Source: Dromaius novaehollandiae
Taxonomy: Eukaryota; Chordata; Aves; Casuariiformes; Dromaiidae
Reading direction: 5' to 3'
DNA: 64,000 nucleotides
Assembly (NCBI RefSeq): GCF_036370855.1
Contig: NC_088099.1
Coordinates: 149,067,517 to 149,131,516, forward strand
Part shown: one piece after another, positions 1-11,814 of the stretch
Layout of the letters: each line of letters begins with the position of its first letter
How positions within the stretch are numbered: the stretch's first letter is position 1
Program-made: the position numbers and the translations under genes
Notes under the pieces: generated by a model
Databases searched by the model: none
What the model was told of the DNA's origin: nothing
Seen by the model: only the letters and a program-made list of their open reading frames with translations

Positions 1-1450
1 ATACACTACTACTACAAATACTCCTTTTGTTTTTATTACCATAAATCCACACATAATCCATTGTGAAAACCTATGTGTCAAAAACCTAAGCAAAAGTGGC
101 AACAAAAGTCTATCTCAATCACTAAATGGATCTGAGAACATAATATTACTTTTCCTGCCTAAATCATATTCTTTAATGTCTTCAGCTATCTCCTTCTCTT
201 CTTCCCTTAAATCTGGAAAGCTTTCCCTGTTATTATTCCAACTTTTTTGAGTTCAATGTTAGAACGCTTATAGGCACTAGCAAATCTTTTCTGGTGCCAA
301 TTAGATGCTTAAGATAACAAAAGCTTAAACAGTGGATTAATCACAAAATACACTCTCTGCTTTCTCCTTTGACATAACTGCTGCAAGTTTAACAACTGAC
401 ATCAGTTATTAAGTGTGCTTTTAATTCAGATCTTAATGTAGCTCCCTGCCAAGCCACCCACAGTAGGAGCTGGCACAAGGCCTGTGATGTGGATGGATCA
501 GAAATGGTGCATATATGGAGTCAAGCAACACTTGCAGTGGGGATGATAGCTATTTGGTGTTAGCCAAAGGTGCAGAGAAGGACAGGGCTTTGCTCTGCCC
601 AATTGTTTTATGGTAAAACTTATAGCTGGCATAAATGTGTACCGTACCACTGAAGCCAATTAAACTGCATGCATTTATGCCCTGGCTAAAATTTGGCTTT
701 TACTTTCAATCAATTAATAGAGCTAGTCATTCCCAGACAGATATATATTTTGCTACTGTCTTGCTAATGTAGACTTTGAATTTCTGCCAAATTGCCTATA
801 CCAAATTTAATTGAATAAATATTACAATGAATTTGAGTTTGAATCATAAATCCACCTTGGAAGGAGCATCTTCCAGCACCAGCTTTCTCTTATAAGCCCT
901 TTTCTCACAGGTGACAGAAAGCCACTCATTCTTCACGAATCCTTACCAACAGGCAGAAACTATCTCCCTGTTTGGCTTCTATTTCTTTTCTCAGTTCATG
1001 AAAACCTGTTGTCTTTACTGGCATATTTATTGCTGCTCTTGCAGATATATGAACTATCCCGAGCATAACCTGACCACAGATGGCATAAAGCTCACTTTAA
1101 TCAATCTCTTGCTGTGTTCCTGGAATCAGAACTGGCCTGGCCCCAGCTTCATAAGCTTGTTATGTCAATGCCCAGACTGTACAAAACATCGGTTGCATGG
1201 GGCACTAATCTGTTTATTTTTGCACAATGAGCTATAGACTGTTTTCATATTGCAGCTTTCACATGAGAAAATGATTGTTTGCTGTTCACTGATACTTTGC
1301 TATTTCAAGGGCCACCAATCTGTGTAGCCTGAGGGATTCCAGTGTGTTTATACTTCTCATTTGCTAGCAGGTAAGCAGATGATGTAAAAAGCTGAGATCT
1401 TTCAAAAGCTGTTTTAACTTCACTTTGTGGAAATCCTTTGCCTAGAGATA
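1..1450. other. AT-rich intergenic DNA
   Basis: No coding exon, RNA gene or clear repeat was recognised. The open frames here are short, and the longest (911-1237, +) begins at GTG, lacks any recognisable domain and looks like chance. Confidence 0.6.
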
Positions 1451-1468
1451 AATATTAAGGCCGTGGGG

Positions 1469-1548
1469 ATTGGTCAGATAACCAACTGGATAATGCTATA
1501 GTCTGGAGAGATATAAAGCTCAACCTTGAGCTTAGTCTTTCTCGGCCC
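1469..1548 (+). promoter_or_regulatory. candidate TATA-type promoter
   Basis: An inverted CCAAT box (ATTGG, 1469-1473), a GATA-like AGATAA (1475-1480) and a TATAAAG box (1512-1518) occur in the order and spacing of an RNA polymerase II core promoter. They predict initiation near 1543-1548, which is where base composition switches abruptly from AT-rich to GC-rich. This is a motif reading only. The same arrangement is also found in LTR U3 regions, so a retroviral LTR origin is possible. The downstream block contains no ATG-initiated frame on this strand that I recognise, so a noncoding transcript would be the likelier product. Confidence 0.35.
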
Positions 1549-1900
1549 TGCTGAGACTGGCAACCATCTACAGCTGGCTCCCTGTGGCCTCCTGTGGCAG
1601 CGCCTGCCATCGTCTGGCACCCAGCAGCAGGTGAGCAGCAGGCCTGACTGTTGGCCAGAGCATTGTGGGTGTGAGCCAGCAGAGCCAGATCCGTCACCTC
1701 TCCCTTCTGATCTGCCTACGCAAGCGCAGGCAGTGGCGATGGGCCACTGAGATTCCCCCTGTGTTTGGCAGCGCTGGGCTTTTGCTCTCGGCTCCTTTAG
1801 AGCCGGCCGGCTGCCTCCTGTGTCTGGGCAATGGCGACAGCCACGGGCGGGTTTAAAATCTGGCAAGCCAAGGCGCCCTCGTTCTTCCCTCATTAGCACC
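1540..1900 (+). other. GC-rich block with possible first exon and splice donor
   Basis: This is a roughly 350-bp GC-rich island in AT-rich surroundings. A strong donor, CAGCAG|GTGAGC, lies at 1630/1631, about 85 bp after the predicted start site, so 1545-1630 could be a short first exon. Open frames exist on both strands (1474-1941 on minus, 1526-1750 on plus), but their proteins are low-information and match no family I know. Alternatives are an LTR fragment, a conserved enhancer, or an unclassified GC-rich repeat. Confidence 0.35.
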
Positions 1901-3150
1901 TTCATTGCCTCATTAGTTCGTTCTTCAGGGAACACCAGCACATCCTTCCATTAACACTGTTTCCATATGGATCACAAAATCTTTGCACTTACCTGCTGTT
2001 GAGCTAAAAAACAAGAACTGGAGATGCTCTGCCTGTAGGCTGCGTTAAGACCTTTTTGGCACCAGGTGTCTAAGTGTAGACAGTCCTGGAGGAACCATAT
2101 CAAGACTCAAGGAGTCCTAAAGAAGTCTCTTTCCATTTGAAAATCTAATATTTTTAGAACTTTGAAACTTAATTTTCCCTTTTCTAGACACATAGTTTTC
2201 TGTCTTTGGGGCAAGAGATGTAAAACTCTTTCCGTTTCATAGAGCGTCAGATTTGAATCTGGGCCTTAAAATTAGTTATGATGAGATCATTATTTCCAAG
2301 CTGAAACTGAGGATATAGCACTGGGGTCTGAAATGTGTGAGACAGAAAATAATTTTTCAGCACAGTTTTTTTTTTTTTTTTAAGCAGTTGGCTGATATTT
2401 TTCAGAGGTCTGGAAAAAGTAAATCCTGGAGAAAATAGGGTAGTAAATAGAGAAGAAATGAGACAATCAAAAGCAAGACTTAAATGAAAGCATCACATTC
2501 TTCTGGAAGTTCTCCTGTGCCTGTGCAACTTACTACATGGATGATATCTCTGTTTGTAGATGTATGCTTGGAAGGACAGAAATCCCTATGTATATAAAAT
2601 GATAAATTTAAAAAGAAAATCAAATTTCACACAGCTTGTAAAAATGTATTTGAATATTTCAGGTAAAGTAGACTATTGCAACATTTAAGAATATAGAATC
2701 AGGTAAGAAAATCATTAGAAATAGTGCCATATTTAACTTCTAAAAATTGTAAAAATACATTAACACATTGCATGATGAAGTACATGTTCAATCCTTAAAA
2801 TTACTGCAGAACCTAAGAATTTCATATATATTTTATTTTGGGGGAAACTGTGATTAATTCCAATGACTCTGATTTTGAAGATCCAGTCATGTAGGAATAA
2901 GAAAATGTTTAAGGCCTGTAAAAAAAGTGCTTAAATATAAAAATCCTTTAGTGCTATACAAAGGTCATTTTCACACAAGTTCTACTCAAGGTTATGACTG
3001 AAAGGTATGGAGAGGAAATCTTTTTTTGGACAGCATCCTTTTCACCATGGCTCTCACAGAGTCAAATCAGCCTTGTTTTCCTGAAAGGAACTTCTTGGGC
3101 ACAGTCCTCCAAGATACGGAATGCCCATAACACCACTAAAATTAAGTGCC
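1900..3150. other. intergenic DNA
   Basis: AT-rich sequence with a 16-nt T run at about 2366-2381. I see no gene and no clear transposon. Confidence 0.6.
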
Positions 3151-3154
3151 ACTC

Positions 3155-3265
3155 TTGAAATAATGTGTCTAATAATTTCTTTCTTAATTTCCCCATCTGT
3201 ATCAAATGGATGATAGGATTCATCAGGCCATCCTTGCATGCAAAGCAGTTTGAAATGCAATCATT
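3155..3265 (+). repeat. possible MIR-core SINE remnant
   Basis: The segment around 3185-3220 (TTTCCCCATCTGTATCAAAT, then a GATGATAGG-like stretch) resembles the conserved core of MIR/CORE-SINEs, which reads roughly 'tttcc-catctgtaaaatgg-gataat'. It is short and diverged, so the call is weak. Confidence 0.3.
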
Positions 3266-3750
3266 CATATTGCAGAGTAGATCCTAAACAGTGTTTTCAG
3301 TGACTGAGTGAGGTATAGGGTGGCTGGGTAGGGATAGCACCACCCAATTCTTCTGTTCACGATATTAGGAGTAGTTGTGAACTTCAAACGAGAATAGCCC
3401 TTAACTGACCATTCACTTTCTCCATTAGAATGCTTTCTAAAGCTTCCTTAACAGTACTTCAAATGTTCCTTTCAGAGGACTCTTTACTTCTTCTTCCTCT
3501 CCCAGAGTAATGCAAAAGGAATCTACTATGGGCAGAACATAGTCCTACATATACTGCATGAAAGCCACAAAGTGGTCTAATCTGATATGGATAGAAAATG
3601 TGATTGTGGTACAATTTATGAAACAAATTTCCACAAGATAGTAGGGTTATTATTAAGAAGAATAAATGCACCTCCAACATAAAAGAAACCCTGACTTCTA
3701 TAGAATATTCAAAATCTTGGGATTTTTATGATGTAATTATATCACGGCAT
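3265..3750. other. intergenic DNA
   Basis: Nothing recognised. Short open frames on the minus strand are unremarkable. Confidence 0.55.
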
Positions 3751-4004
3751 TATAGAATCACAGAGATGTTAGTTAGAATGACCTCTGTAGGTCATCTAAT
3801 CCAACCTGACACTTAAAATAGGAGATTGACAGTATTAATAAGGTCAGTAATGGCTTTGCCAAGTTGAGCTTTGAAAGGCTCCAAGAATGGGAAGTCCATA
3901 ATCTGTTCCAGGGCTGCATTAGTATTCTTACTGAATTTTTTTCCTGATCTCCAACTTCAGTCTTCCAAGCCTTAGTTTGTGGGAGGCTGGTCAGCCTGTT
4001 TGGT
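3750..4004 (-). mobile_element. old CR1 LINE, 3' part (left half, split)
   Basis: Read on the plus strand, this is the reverse complement of a CR1 3' end. It starts with TATAGAATCACAGAGATG, followed by the typical 'gacctctgtaggtcatctaatccaacctg' type of text and a 'tctgttccag' region. The element is diverged by many substitutions. Its continuation is found at about 5273-5440, beyond a second CR1, so this is the left half of an interrupted copy. Confidence 0.8.
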
Positions 4005-5272
4005 CCCTGGGAAAATCATGGAACGAGTCCTTTTGGAGCTCAGTTCTGGATGCAAGAAGAAGTTGATTGGAAACACCAATCTGATTGCCTTCTATGATAA
4101 AATGATAGACTTGTGGATGAGGGGGGAGCAATGAATACCATTTACCTTGACTTTAGCAACATCTTTGATACTGTCTTGCACAATATTCGTCTATCCAAGT
4201 TAGCACATTACAGTCTCGGTAAATGGACAATTGGATGGGTAAAAAACTGCTTGGATGGTCAGTCTCAGAGGGTAGTGGTTAATGGGTCATGCTCTTCTTG
4301 GAGGCCAGTAGCAAGTGAAGAACTGCAGGGGTCTACTTTGGGATCTGTCCTGTTAAACATCATCATCTTGAGGAGATGACCAAGGGTACTCTCATGAGGT
4401 TTGCAGATCACACCAAATTGGGGGAGAACAGTTAACACGGTCAAGAGCAGGGCTGCCATCCAAGGGGACTTGGACAAATGGGAGATACGGGCCAACAGGA
4501 ACTCTATGCAATTCCACAAGGACAAATGCCAACTTCACCTGGCAGGGTGAGTCCCTGGCAATGATATAGGCGTGGAATGGATGGGCTGGGGAGGTGCACT
4601 GCTGAGAAGGCTCTGGGAGTCTTCAAACACAGCAAGCTGAGCATGAGACAACAGCATGCCCTGACAGCAAAGAGGGTCAACAGTATCCTGGGCTGTATGA
4701 ACAGGAACATAGCTACTACATCGAGGGAAGTGATTATCTGCCTCGTGAAACCACATCTGGAACACTACATCCAGTTCTTCCCCCCCCCCCCCCCCCAAGT
4801 ATGAAAAAGGTATTGCAAAACTAAAGTGATTTCACATAAGGCCACTAAGATTTTCAGGGCCAGAACACTTGCCCTGTGAGGAGAGGCTGAAGAAACTGAG
4901 CTTGTTCACCCTGGAGAAGAGAAGGCTTCAGGTGGCCTAATAGCATCCTGCTACGAGGAGGTCATCAAGAAGACAACATCAGGCCCTTCACAGTAGTGCA
5001 TGGTGAGTGGATGACATACAACATGCCTAATTTGAAGCAAAAAAGGCACAGACTAAATATAAGGAGAAACTTTTTCATGACGAGGACACTCAAGCAATGG
5101 AAGAAGTTGCCCAGAGGCATGCTGTGCAGTCTCCGTCCTTGGATATTTTTAAGACCAGACTGGATAAAGTTCTGAGCAACCTCATTTGACTTCAGAGTCA
5201 TGCTTTGAGGAGGTTGGAATAGAAACCTCCTGAGGTCCCTTCCAACCTGAATTATCCTATGATCCTATGATC
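4005..5272 (+). mobile_element. CR1 LINE, 5'-truncated, decayed RT
   Basis: This is a chicken-repeat-1 non-LTR retrotransposon carrying the C-terminal half of its reverse transcriptase and the 3' UTR. The frame at 4113-4379 encodes the RT palm motif (IYLDFSNIFDTV) and the following W-rich segment. A change of frame is needed to continue into a FADDTK-equivalent that now reads FADHTK (4399-4416). Later segments (MRQQHALTAKR, NSILGCMNR, and a C-terminal segment near 5040-5180) are recognisable in other frames. The element ends with the CR1-type tandem octamer (CCTATGATCCTATGATC, about 5256-5272). Truncation at the 5' end is normal for CR1. Stops, frameshifts and a 17-nt C run (4780-4796) make it inactive. 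It inserted into an older minus-strand CR1. Confidence 0.9.
4780..4796 (+). repeat. poly-C run (17 nt)
   Basis: Uninterrupted cytosines lie inside the CR1 reverse-transcriptase remnant and are a likely site of length polymorphism and assembly error. Confidence 0.95.
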
Positions 5273-5440
5273 CATTGCCACTTTACCAACTGAGAAGAGT
5301 TTGGCTCTGTCATCTTTGCAACTACCCTTCGAGTATTTTATTGTCCCTTAGTCTCCTCTTTGAAGGTGTGAACAAGCTCCCTCAAGCTCTTCATGTAGGC
5401 TGTGTGCCCTGAGCATCTTCAGGATGTTAAGAGTACTGAT
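5273..5440 (-). mobile_element. old CR1 LINE, right half of split copy
   Basis: Directly after the end of the plus-strand CR1, the reverse complement of CR1 resumes. The text includes CATTGCCACTTTACC, a 'gagaagagtttggctctgtcatctt' type segment and 'cccttagtctcctcttt ... aacaagctccctcaagctcttcat'. These are the segments expected next after the part at 3750-4004, so the two pieces are one element. Confidence 0.75.
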
Positions 5441-6999
5441 TTTCTTTAGAAACAGAGACACAAATAGAAACAGTAAGCCATATTTGTTTCTCATTGAACT
5501 TGTGTGAAATCTAGGTAGTTGCCTTTCAGCTGTTCACCTTTCTCACAGAAACTCCCGCCCTTCCTGCAGTAATGCTCATGAATAAATTTACATGTATGAT
5601 TAATCCACCAAAAACAATGAGATGACTCAAGATCTTTGGACGAATAGATGTGTGATTTTTTCCTGAGCCCAAGCTGAAACATGAACCAAATAGTAAGGCA
5701 CCATAAATTCAGAGTGCCTGCAGAATCAAAATTCAGAAGGATATGTGAAAATGAAGACTAAAAAAATAAGCTGGAATTTTCTCTCTGTTGGCATTGATGG
5801 CAACATTTCACTGACTTCAGTGAGACCGAGATTTAATCCACTGTTTCTGAAATAATCGTTCTCAGAGATCACTCCTACATTGCCAATCCGTATTTTGTGA
5901 ATAATAATTTGCTCTTGATCATATCCACTTTTGGTTTTGCTGCCTGATAAGGATTATTACACACTAGTGTATTAATCTTTCATGTTTCTCTGTTTATAGG
6001 AGAGGAAAAAATATACTCTGTCTTGGCTGGAAAGCAGTATACAGAACATGTTCATCGGCTTCACCCAGTACAACATTTCTATGCTGGTGAATCACAAGAG
6101 CCTTCAATGCATCTGTATTTCCCAGGTTATTCTTTTCCTCTGGACCAGTGCTGTATTTCAGGCAGTGACATTAACACCTAGCAAGAAACATATAAGGGCT
6201 TATTGATGTCAGATGTGACACATGGATGTGGTGTGTATTACAGAGCAATTTCTCCTTTAAGAGGCCACAGAAATCATTTTGGTGCATGTAGAAAAAGTTG
6301 CAACTTCAAAAAGACTCTTTTCATTTCCAAGGAATAGGCAGAGTAATATCTTAGTGCTGTCATAAAAATGAGTTTGTGCTCTAACTTTAGTGACCCAATA
6401 ACTTCCAACACCAATATCATTCATCACATTGTCAGGAAGAAAGAACTGAGGAGGAGGGAAATAAAACATCATACTATATTGCAGAGCTAGTATTTGCAGT
6501 TGCCAAGGGAGCAGGGTACCAGCTGATTGGTACCTAAATATCAGATCACTTAGAATAGTTCAGTTAATAATGGCCATTTTTACAAGATTATTTTTTACAA
6601 ACTGATTTTTCTAGATAGTGTTGTTTTGGTTTCTCTTCACCTATTTTAATAAGAGCTCTTTCAGTTTGGGCTCTGGGTGAATTCTGAGAATATTACCTCT
6701 CATTTTTTATTAATATCTCAAAACTACTCTCTCTTTATGCAAAACTTTGCTGAGATTTAATTTCTGATCTGATCTAATATAATGTATCATGTTGCCTTTG
6801 TTCTTAAGTCATTTAGAGAAATGCAGCAGATCTAATCTGGTCTTTACTAAAAGAAGTTGATGCAATGCCACACGGGCTGTTCATTAAACTGGGGAAAATG
6901 GGAATTAGCAGAGGAACTGTATGATAGGTAAGAAACTGACCAATGAAATATGGAAAAGAACTGAAATGAAAGGAGATTTGCCTTCACAGCAGAAAGTTA
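5441..6999. other. intergenic DNA
   Basis: No gene, RNA gene or clear repeat recognised. Short open frames on both strands have no recognisable features. Confidence 0.6.
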
Positions 7000-7004
7000 C
7001 TGGT
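7000..7004. repeat. target-site duplication, left copy
   Basis: CTGGT abuts the TG terminus of the LTR and is identical to the pentamer after its CA terminus. Confidence 0.7.
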
Positions 7005-8143
7005 TGTCCCGATCCAATATCGGGGCGGGGGGGGGGGGTTCGTTACGATCCCAAGGACAAGATTAAGACACTAAAACTGGTCAAATATCATACAACCTTT
7101 TAACTTTATTTTCCACGGAGTGGGGAGATAAGGTGGGGGAAGAAGGCGAAGGGGAGGCGAAGGGAAGAGAGAGAGAAAAGGGGGAGAGAGAAAGAGATAT
7201 CACCACCCGTGGATCCAGCGGCGTCCCGTTGGTCCTCTTCATCCTGGGTGTAAATTTTAGCAATGCGCGTGCAGTAATTACAACTCGAGCAGGGTCCAAC
7301 CCTAGGTTCCCGCTAAAAAGTTCGGAGCCAAATCAAGGCAAATTAAATAAATAAATTGTAATGACACACATGCAGTGGTTACAGCTCGAGTTGGGTGCCT
7401 CCAAAGAGGGACCCTGAACAAAGAAATCCCTGGGCAATTATAGCTTTTTCAAATTAAGTTTCCCACCCTTCAAGCGGTAGTTCAGACCAATAGTAATTTT
7501 TAGGTCTGGGGTCTCCTGCTCCCTCTTGGGTCTCATCGCTGTCCCTAGGCAGGCTGTTTATCTTTACTGTTGCAGTTTCTGCTGACAGGTGTGTTTTGAT
7601 TCCTCGGGTCCTGCCCTTGTCTCTCAAGGCCCTGACAAAGAGGTGTTGTTCCAGCAATTAGCGCTGCCCCAGCGGTGACAGTAGGTGTTATCTCCCAAGG
7701 TCCTGAGGAAGGGGATATAATCCAGACCCCGAGATAGTCCAGACCCACCTAATTAACACTGTTTCAGCAGTGAGGGGAGGCTTTGTTTCCCAGGGTCCTG
7801 GCGCCCAAGCAGGCCTTATTTCAAAGCCTTCACATCCTCCCTCCTGGAGTGTGACGCATAGGAATGCAAACTGCTTGTAACTCCCTTATCTTTCCAGCCT
7901 GCACCAGCTCTGGGGCCCTTTCTCACTGAACTAGGGCCAGGTCCCAAAGTCTCTGCCCGATCGTGGTCTGGTTCGGCGCAGGCTCGGTGTGTCCCGGGTG
8001 GTCACAGGGAGACCGTTTCGGGGGTCGCAGCAGCTCAGTCCTGTTTCCGCCGGGAACAGATGGCTTGTTCGGGGTTATGGTTTGCTTGCACCTTATGTAC
8101 CAAGAAATGTTTAAGGCAGAAGTTCACTCATCTGTCTGCCACA
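7005..8143 (-). mobile_element. solo LTR of an endogenous retrovirus
   Basis: The block starts TGTCCCG and ends GCCACA on the plus strand, giving the inverted TG...CA ends of an LTR. It is flanked by identical CTGGT pentamers (7000-7004 and 8144-8148), a 5-bp target-site duplication. Orientation is taken as minus because AATAAA occurs on that strand (complement of TTTATT near 7104-7110), about 100 bp before the minus-strand 3' end, as in an R/U5 arrangement. The length is about 1.14 kb. It is much more GC- and CpG-rich than its surroundings, holds a G run (about 7027-7038) and a GA-rich stretch (7130-7200), and contains no gag, pol or env. Five-base duplications are typical of ERV-L (class III) insertions, but the family is not identified. 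The open frames across it are not genes. Confidence 0.75.
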
Positions 8144-8148
8144 CTGGT
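8144..8148. repeat. target-site duplication, right copy
   Basis: CTGGT immediately after the ACA end of the LTR matches 7000-7004. Confidence 0.7.
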
Positions 8149-11100
8149 GGAGTTCCACGAAAGTTACTCTTAAGGCGGATCTTATTTAAATATTTCATAA
8201 GAGACTTGGCACAGAAAGTGTCAGTGCGCTGACAAAATGTATTGATGATATAGAACCAGTAAGCTTCTTAAGTACAGAATATCTTGCAAGGATGACTGAA
8301 TGTTTTTGAGGACTGGAACAAAAAATAAATGGGACAAAATAAAAAATAAAAAATGTAAGACCAAGCTTTGCAGGCTAGACCCAAAAGTATTCCCAGGGTA
8401 AAGCCTAATCTGGCTTCCATTTTAGTTGTAAAAAATAAACCAATCTTCAGTCTAAACCTACATCTCCTATGTGGTCAATGAAGAGAGTAGATGCCTCTGA
8501 AGATCTCAAAGGTGAGATCATATCTGCCTAATTTAGGTGTTTAACCTTAGACAAATACACCTCTGCTCTGGAGAGAAATTTCATTCTATTGTTAGAATAC
8601 TGCTTCATTGGATACTTAAAATGAAGGTGTTAAGTTACCTCAGCTAAATGAACTGGATTCAGCTCTAGGAGCATACGGATTTGATATGTGAGACCTACCA
8701 GACTGGAATTTAAAATACAGAATTAAGATCCTTCATCTCTCACACCATAATTGAAGTATTAGGCAATCTAGAAATCACCTCTTGAGTAAGGAACCTTCTA
8801 AAACTATCCAATAGCAAGTGCACAGCATAGTGGGGAAAGGGATCATGTTTAAAATGCATTTCTTTATGGAGATTAAGCAATTGACTCAGAATCCAGAAAC
8901 CTGCTTGGATTTCCTTTTCGAATTTACAGACTGACGGAAGAGGAGCTATCACTTAGCATAATTAGAATTTAGGGGAAAAGCATTTTCTCCATTAACAGCT
9001 AATTACAGATGAGCCAGGACGGACTCAGATATGAAATAAGCCTTAAATATTTTTAAAAGGACTGACAACCCTGAGATAGGTTGTTTTACACACAGAATTT
9101 GCCGGCACAAACTTATTGGAGCCAATAGCAGACTCCTATTCCTCTACTCGCAGGCATGGGTAGAAGTTATCAAGTCTGGAAGTGACAGATAAGACTGCAC
9201 ACTGTACTTCTAATTTCCTTATTTTTAAGTTGCAATTGAGACTAAGTCTCACCAACTTTTTATCTTTTTCCTGCTGTTACATATATTAAAAGAAAAATGA
9301 CTGGATTTTTGCAGCAGCAATAACCGCTCAATAGTCCAGCTAGGTTTTTGCCACAAACAGCAGATTTGATGCTATTTTTAAAGTTTTTCAAATGCTGGCA
9401 AGTAAGTGTTTTTCTAGAGAAGACTCTATATAATGAAAGCAAAAAAGAATACCAGGATGTTTTATTTTAATTAATTACTTATTTGCTTATTTACCTTCCC
9501 TATTTTTTTTAATCTTTTTTTCCTGTGGGTTTAAAAGATTTATTGATGGCTGTTAGTGTTGGAACACTGGACAAGGGTTTTGTTATTATATTGGCTGCTG
9601 TTAGGCTGAAGACACATATTCTGAGCACAAGGACTGCCCAGATACTTAAGAGTGAGAAAATTGTTTGTTCAATTATTCATTTGCTTAGATAAATGCTGAG
9701 ATTTTCATGACTTTATGAGCTGAGACTGTAAAAAATACCACACATTGCAGAAGTTGTTAAGATGCTTACATCTAGCAGGGCTTTGTATACCCTGATATTC
9801 CTGGACATACTTGTGCTTTTATGCATGGTACTGCACTGCATAGCATACTTCTTCCCACGTACACGGAGCTCTGAGCTAACAAAACTGCACATTTCCAGAA
9901 CCTGTGCAAATATCTTGGTATGCTATTACAGACATATCAGCTCTTTTTGAGCTAGTTAGGGAACCTCTAGACAGGAAGGCAAAGAACTCTCTAATTTGTA
10001 ATTTAGGTGTTGTCAAACGTTTCCATGCACTTAAATCTCTAACTAGGCCTAGTCTTCTCTCATTGCTACAGAGCAGTTCATTGCATAAATAAAATGAACT
10101 TCAGCAGTCATATCTGGAAGACATAAAATTAAAGTTAAAACAATTAGACTAATTTTTCTGCTTGCTTTTGAGACTCAGTCCTGTTCAGTCCAACCTTGAA
10201 TAGAAAAAACATCCCAGCGAGAATCAATTAACTTAGAATTATTTATTAAATCTCTAGTTTTCAAAGTATTCATAAGTTCCATTAATTAGCCTCAATAAAA
10301 GTCTTACAGATTGGAAGGAAATAGGAAATTTCTACATGATCCACTCTCACACTATAATCATGAACCAGGAAATGAGGAAGGGGGAAAAGACAAAGCACAA
10401 ATGGGGCCAGCCTTCTCATGGTCACTGTGTTGTAAACAGAAGCTGTCTTTTGTGAGAGGTGTCTACATGACGTATTGGTAGTAATGAGAGAATTCTGAAT
10501 AAAATTAGGAAGCCACTGTAGTTCTGCCAGTTTTACATTGAAGCTTTTCTTGAGACTTTAAATATCCATTAAAATGATCTGTTTCCTCACTCAGCAAAGT
10601 AGCAAAGATATTAAAAAACCTGCTGCCAGCTTGAATTAATGACTAATCCAATAATGTTCATGCAATGCCAGGGCAATTAAAATTATTTTTAACATTTTAA
10701 AATTTGCATTAAAAAAAACTAACCACATTTTTATATCTTTTTTCTAACCCTCTATTTCCCTCACAGGTAAGCTATGTTCCAACCATCACTCCTTTTTTTC
10801 CCCAGGAAATGATTATGTATTGCCTATTAAGGCTCTAAATCAGCTCCGTAATGATGCAGTGAAATGGCAAGATAATTCTGATAAAAATATGGTGGGGGAA
10901 TCAGACTGTATATTTATTAACTCTTTATTCTTCACATCACATTATATAATATCTATGAACAGTAATATCATATGAGCACATCTATGAATGTGCATCTATA
11001 AAGCCTGCAAAATCAAAGTTTATGCTACATACATTTAAAGTAAGACTCCCAGTGCTCATACATAAAACTGTTCTCCAGAGAGTGTTCTGATATGCCAAGT

Positions 11101-11404
11101 CAGGGGATACTTCTCTGTTCTTACATACTCTAAATTTTAATTACCATGCAGAAGTGGTACAAGGAGGGAGGAGAATGGAAATGATGGGTGTCATAAATAT
11201 TCTCACATCACAGCATGCAATCAACACCAACAGGTTTTTAAAGTTTTCCTTATGTTCATCCCTATTGTGATGAGATGTTGCATGTATGTTTACACTCTTT
11301 TTAGAGTACCTGAGGTGAGAAGTATCATTATAATTACATCTCCCATATAAATAAAAAGAACAGAATTTCATCATATGATGCCCTTTAACTTGTTTCTTGT
11401 TTAG
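8149..11404. other. AT-rich intergenic DNA
   Basis: About 3.2 kb without a recognisable gene or transposon. Open frames are short and unrelated to any family I know. Confidence 0.6.
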
Positions 11405-11620
11405 AACATGTCTTTTAGGAAGATATTCAGTCTTTAATTCAGTGTGATAAAAAATCTACCACAGTCCTTGCTAAACTGTCTCAGTGGTTAATTACCTTCA
11501 TTAATTGTGTCTTTTTCAAATTTTAGTGTAAGTGTCAGTTTCTGGATTCACTAAACTCTCTCTTTTACTAGAATTTTAGATTATCTTCCTAGATTAAGGT
11601 GAGATGTTCTTTAAAAAGTG
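11405..11620 (-). mobile_element. ancient CR1 3'-end fragment
   Basis: Plus-strand text such as CTCAGTGGTTAATTACCTTC followed by a 'aattgtgtctttttcaaattttagt' type segment is the reverse complement of the 3' UTR region of old CR1 subfamilies. It is heavily diverged with no coding remnant. Confidence 0.55.
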
Positions 11621-11814
11621 TGGAAATGATATTAAAATCCTCCATTTGTAAATTATTCCAAAATTGATTATTATTTATAATGGCATCTAGGATTAAAATT
11701 TAAATCCAGATATCTTTCTATAAATAGCATAAAACTGCTTATTTCCCTGAATTGACCTAGCTTTTGTATGGATACAGATACAAAATATTTGCACCATTTT
11801 TTAATAAAATATAA

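Noticed and set aside
1474..1941. 155-codon minus-strand open frame
   Set aside because: No recognisable domain and biased composition in a GC-rich block, with other frames open too.
4265..4798. minus-strand open frames in the CR1 region
   Set aside because: They are antisense shadows of the plus-strand CR1 reverse-transcriptase remnant.
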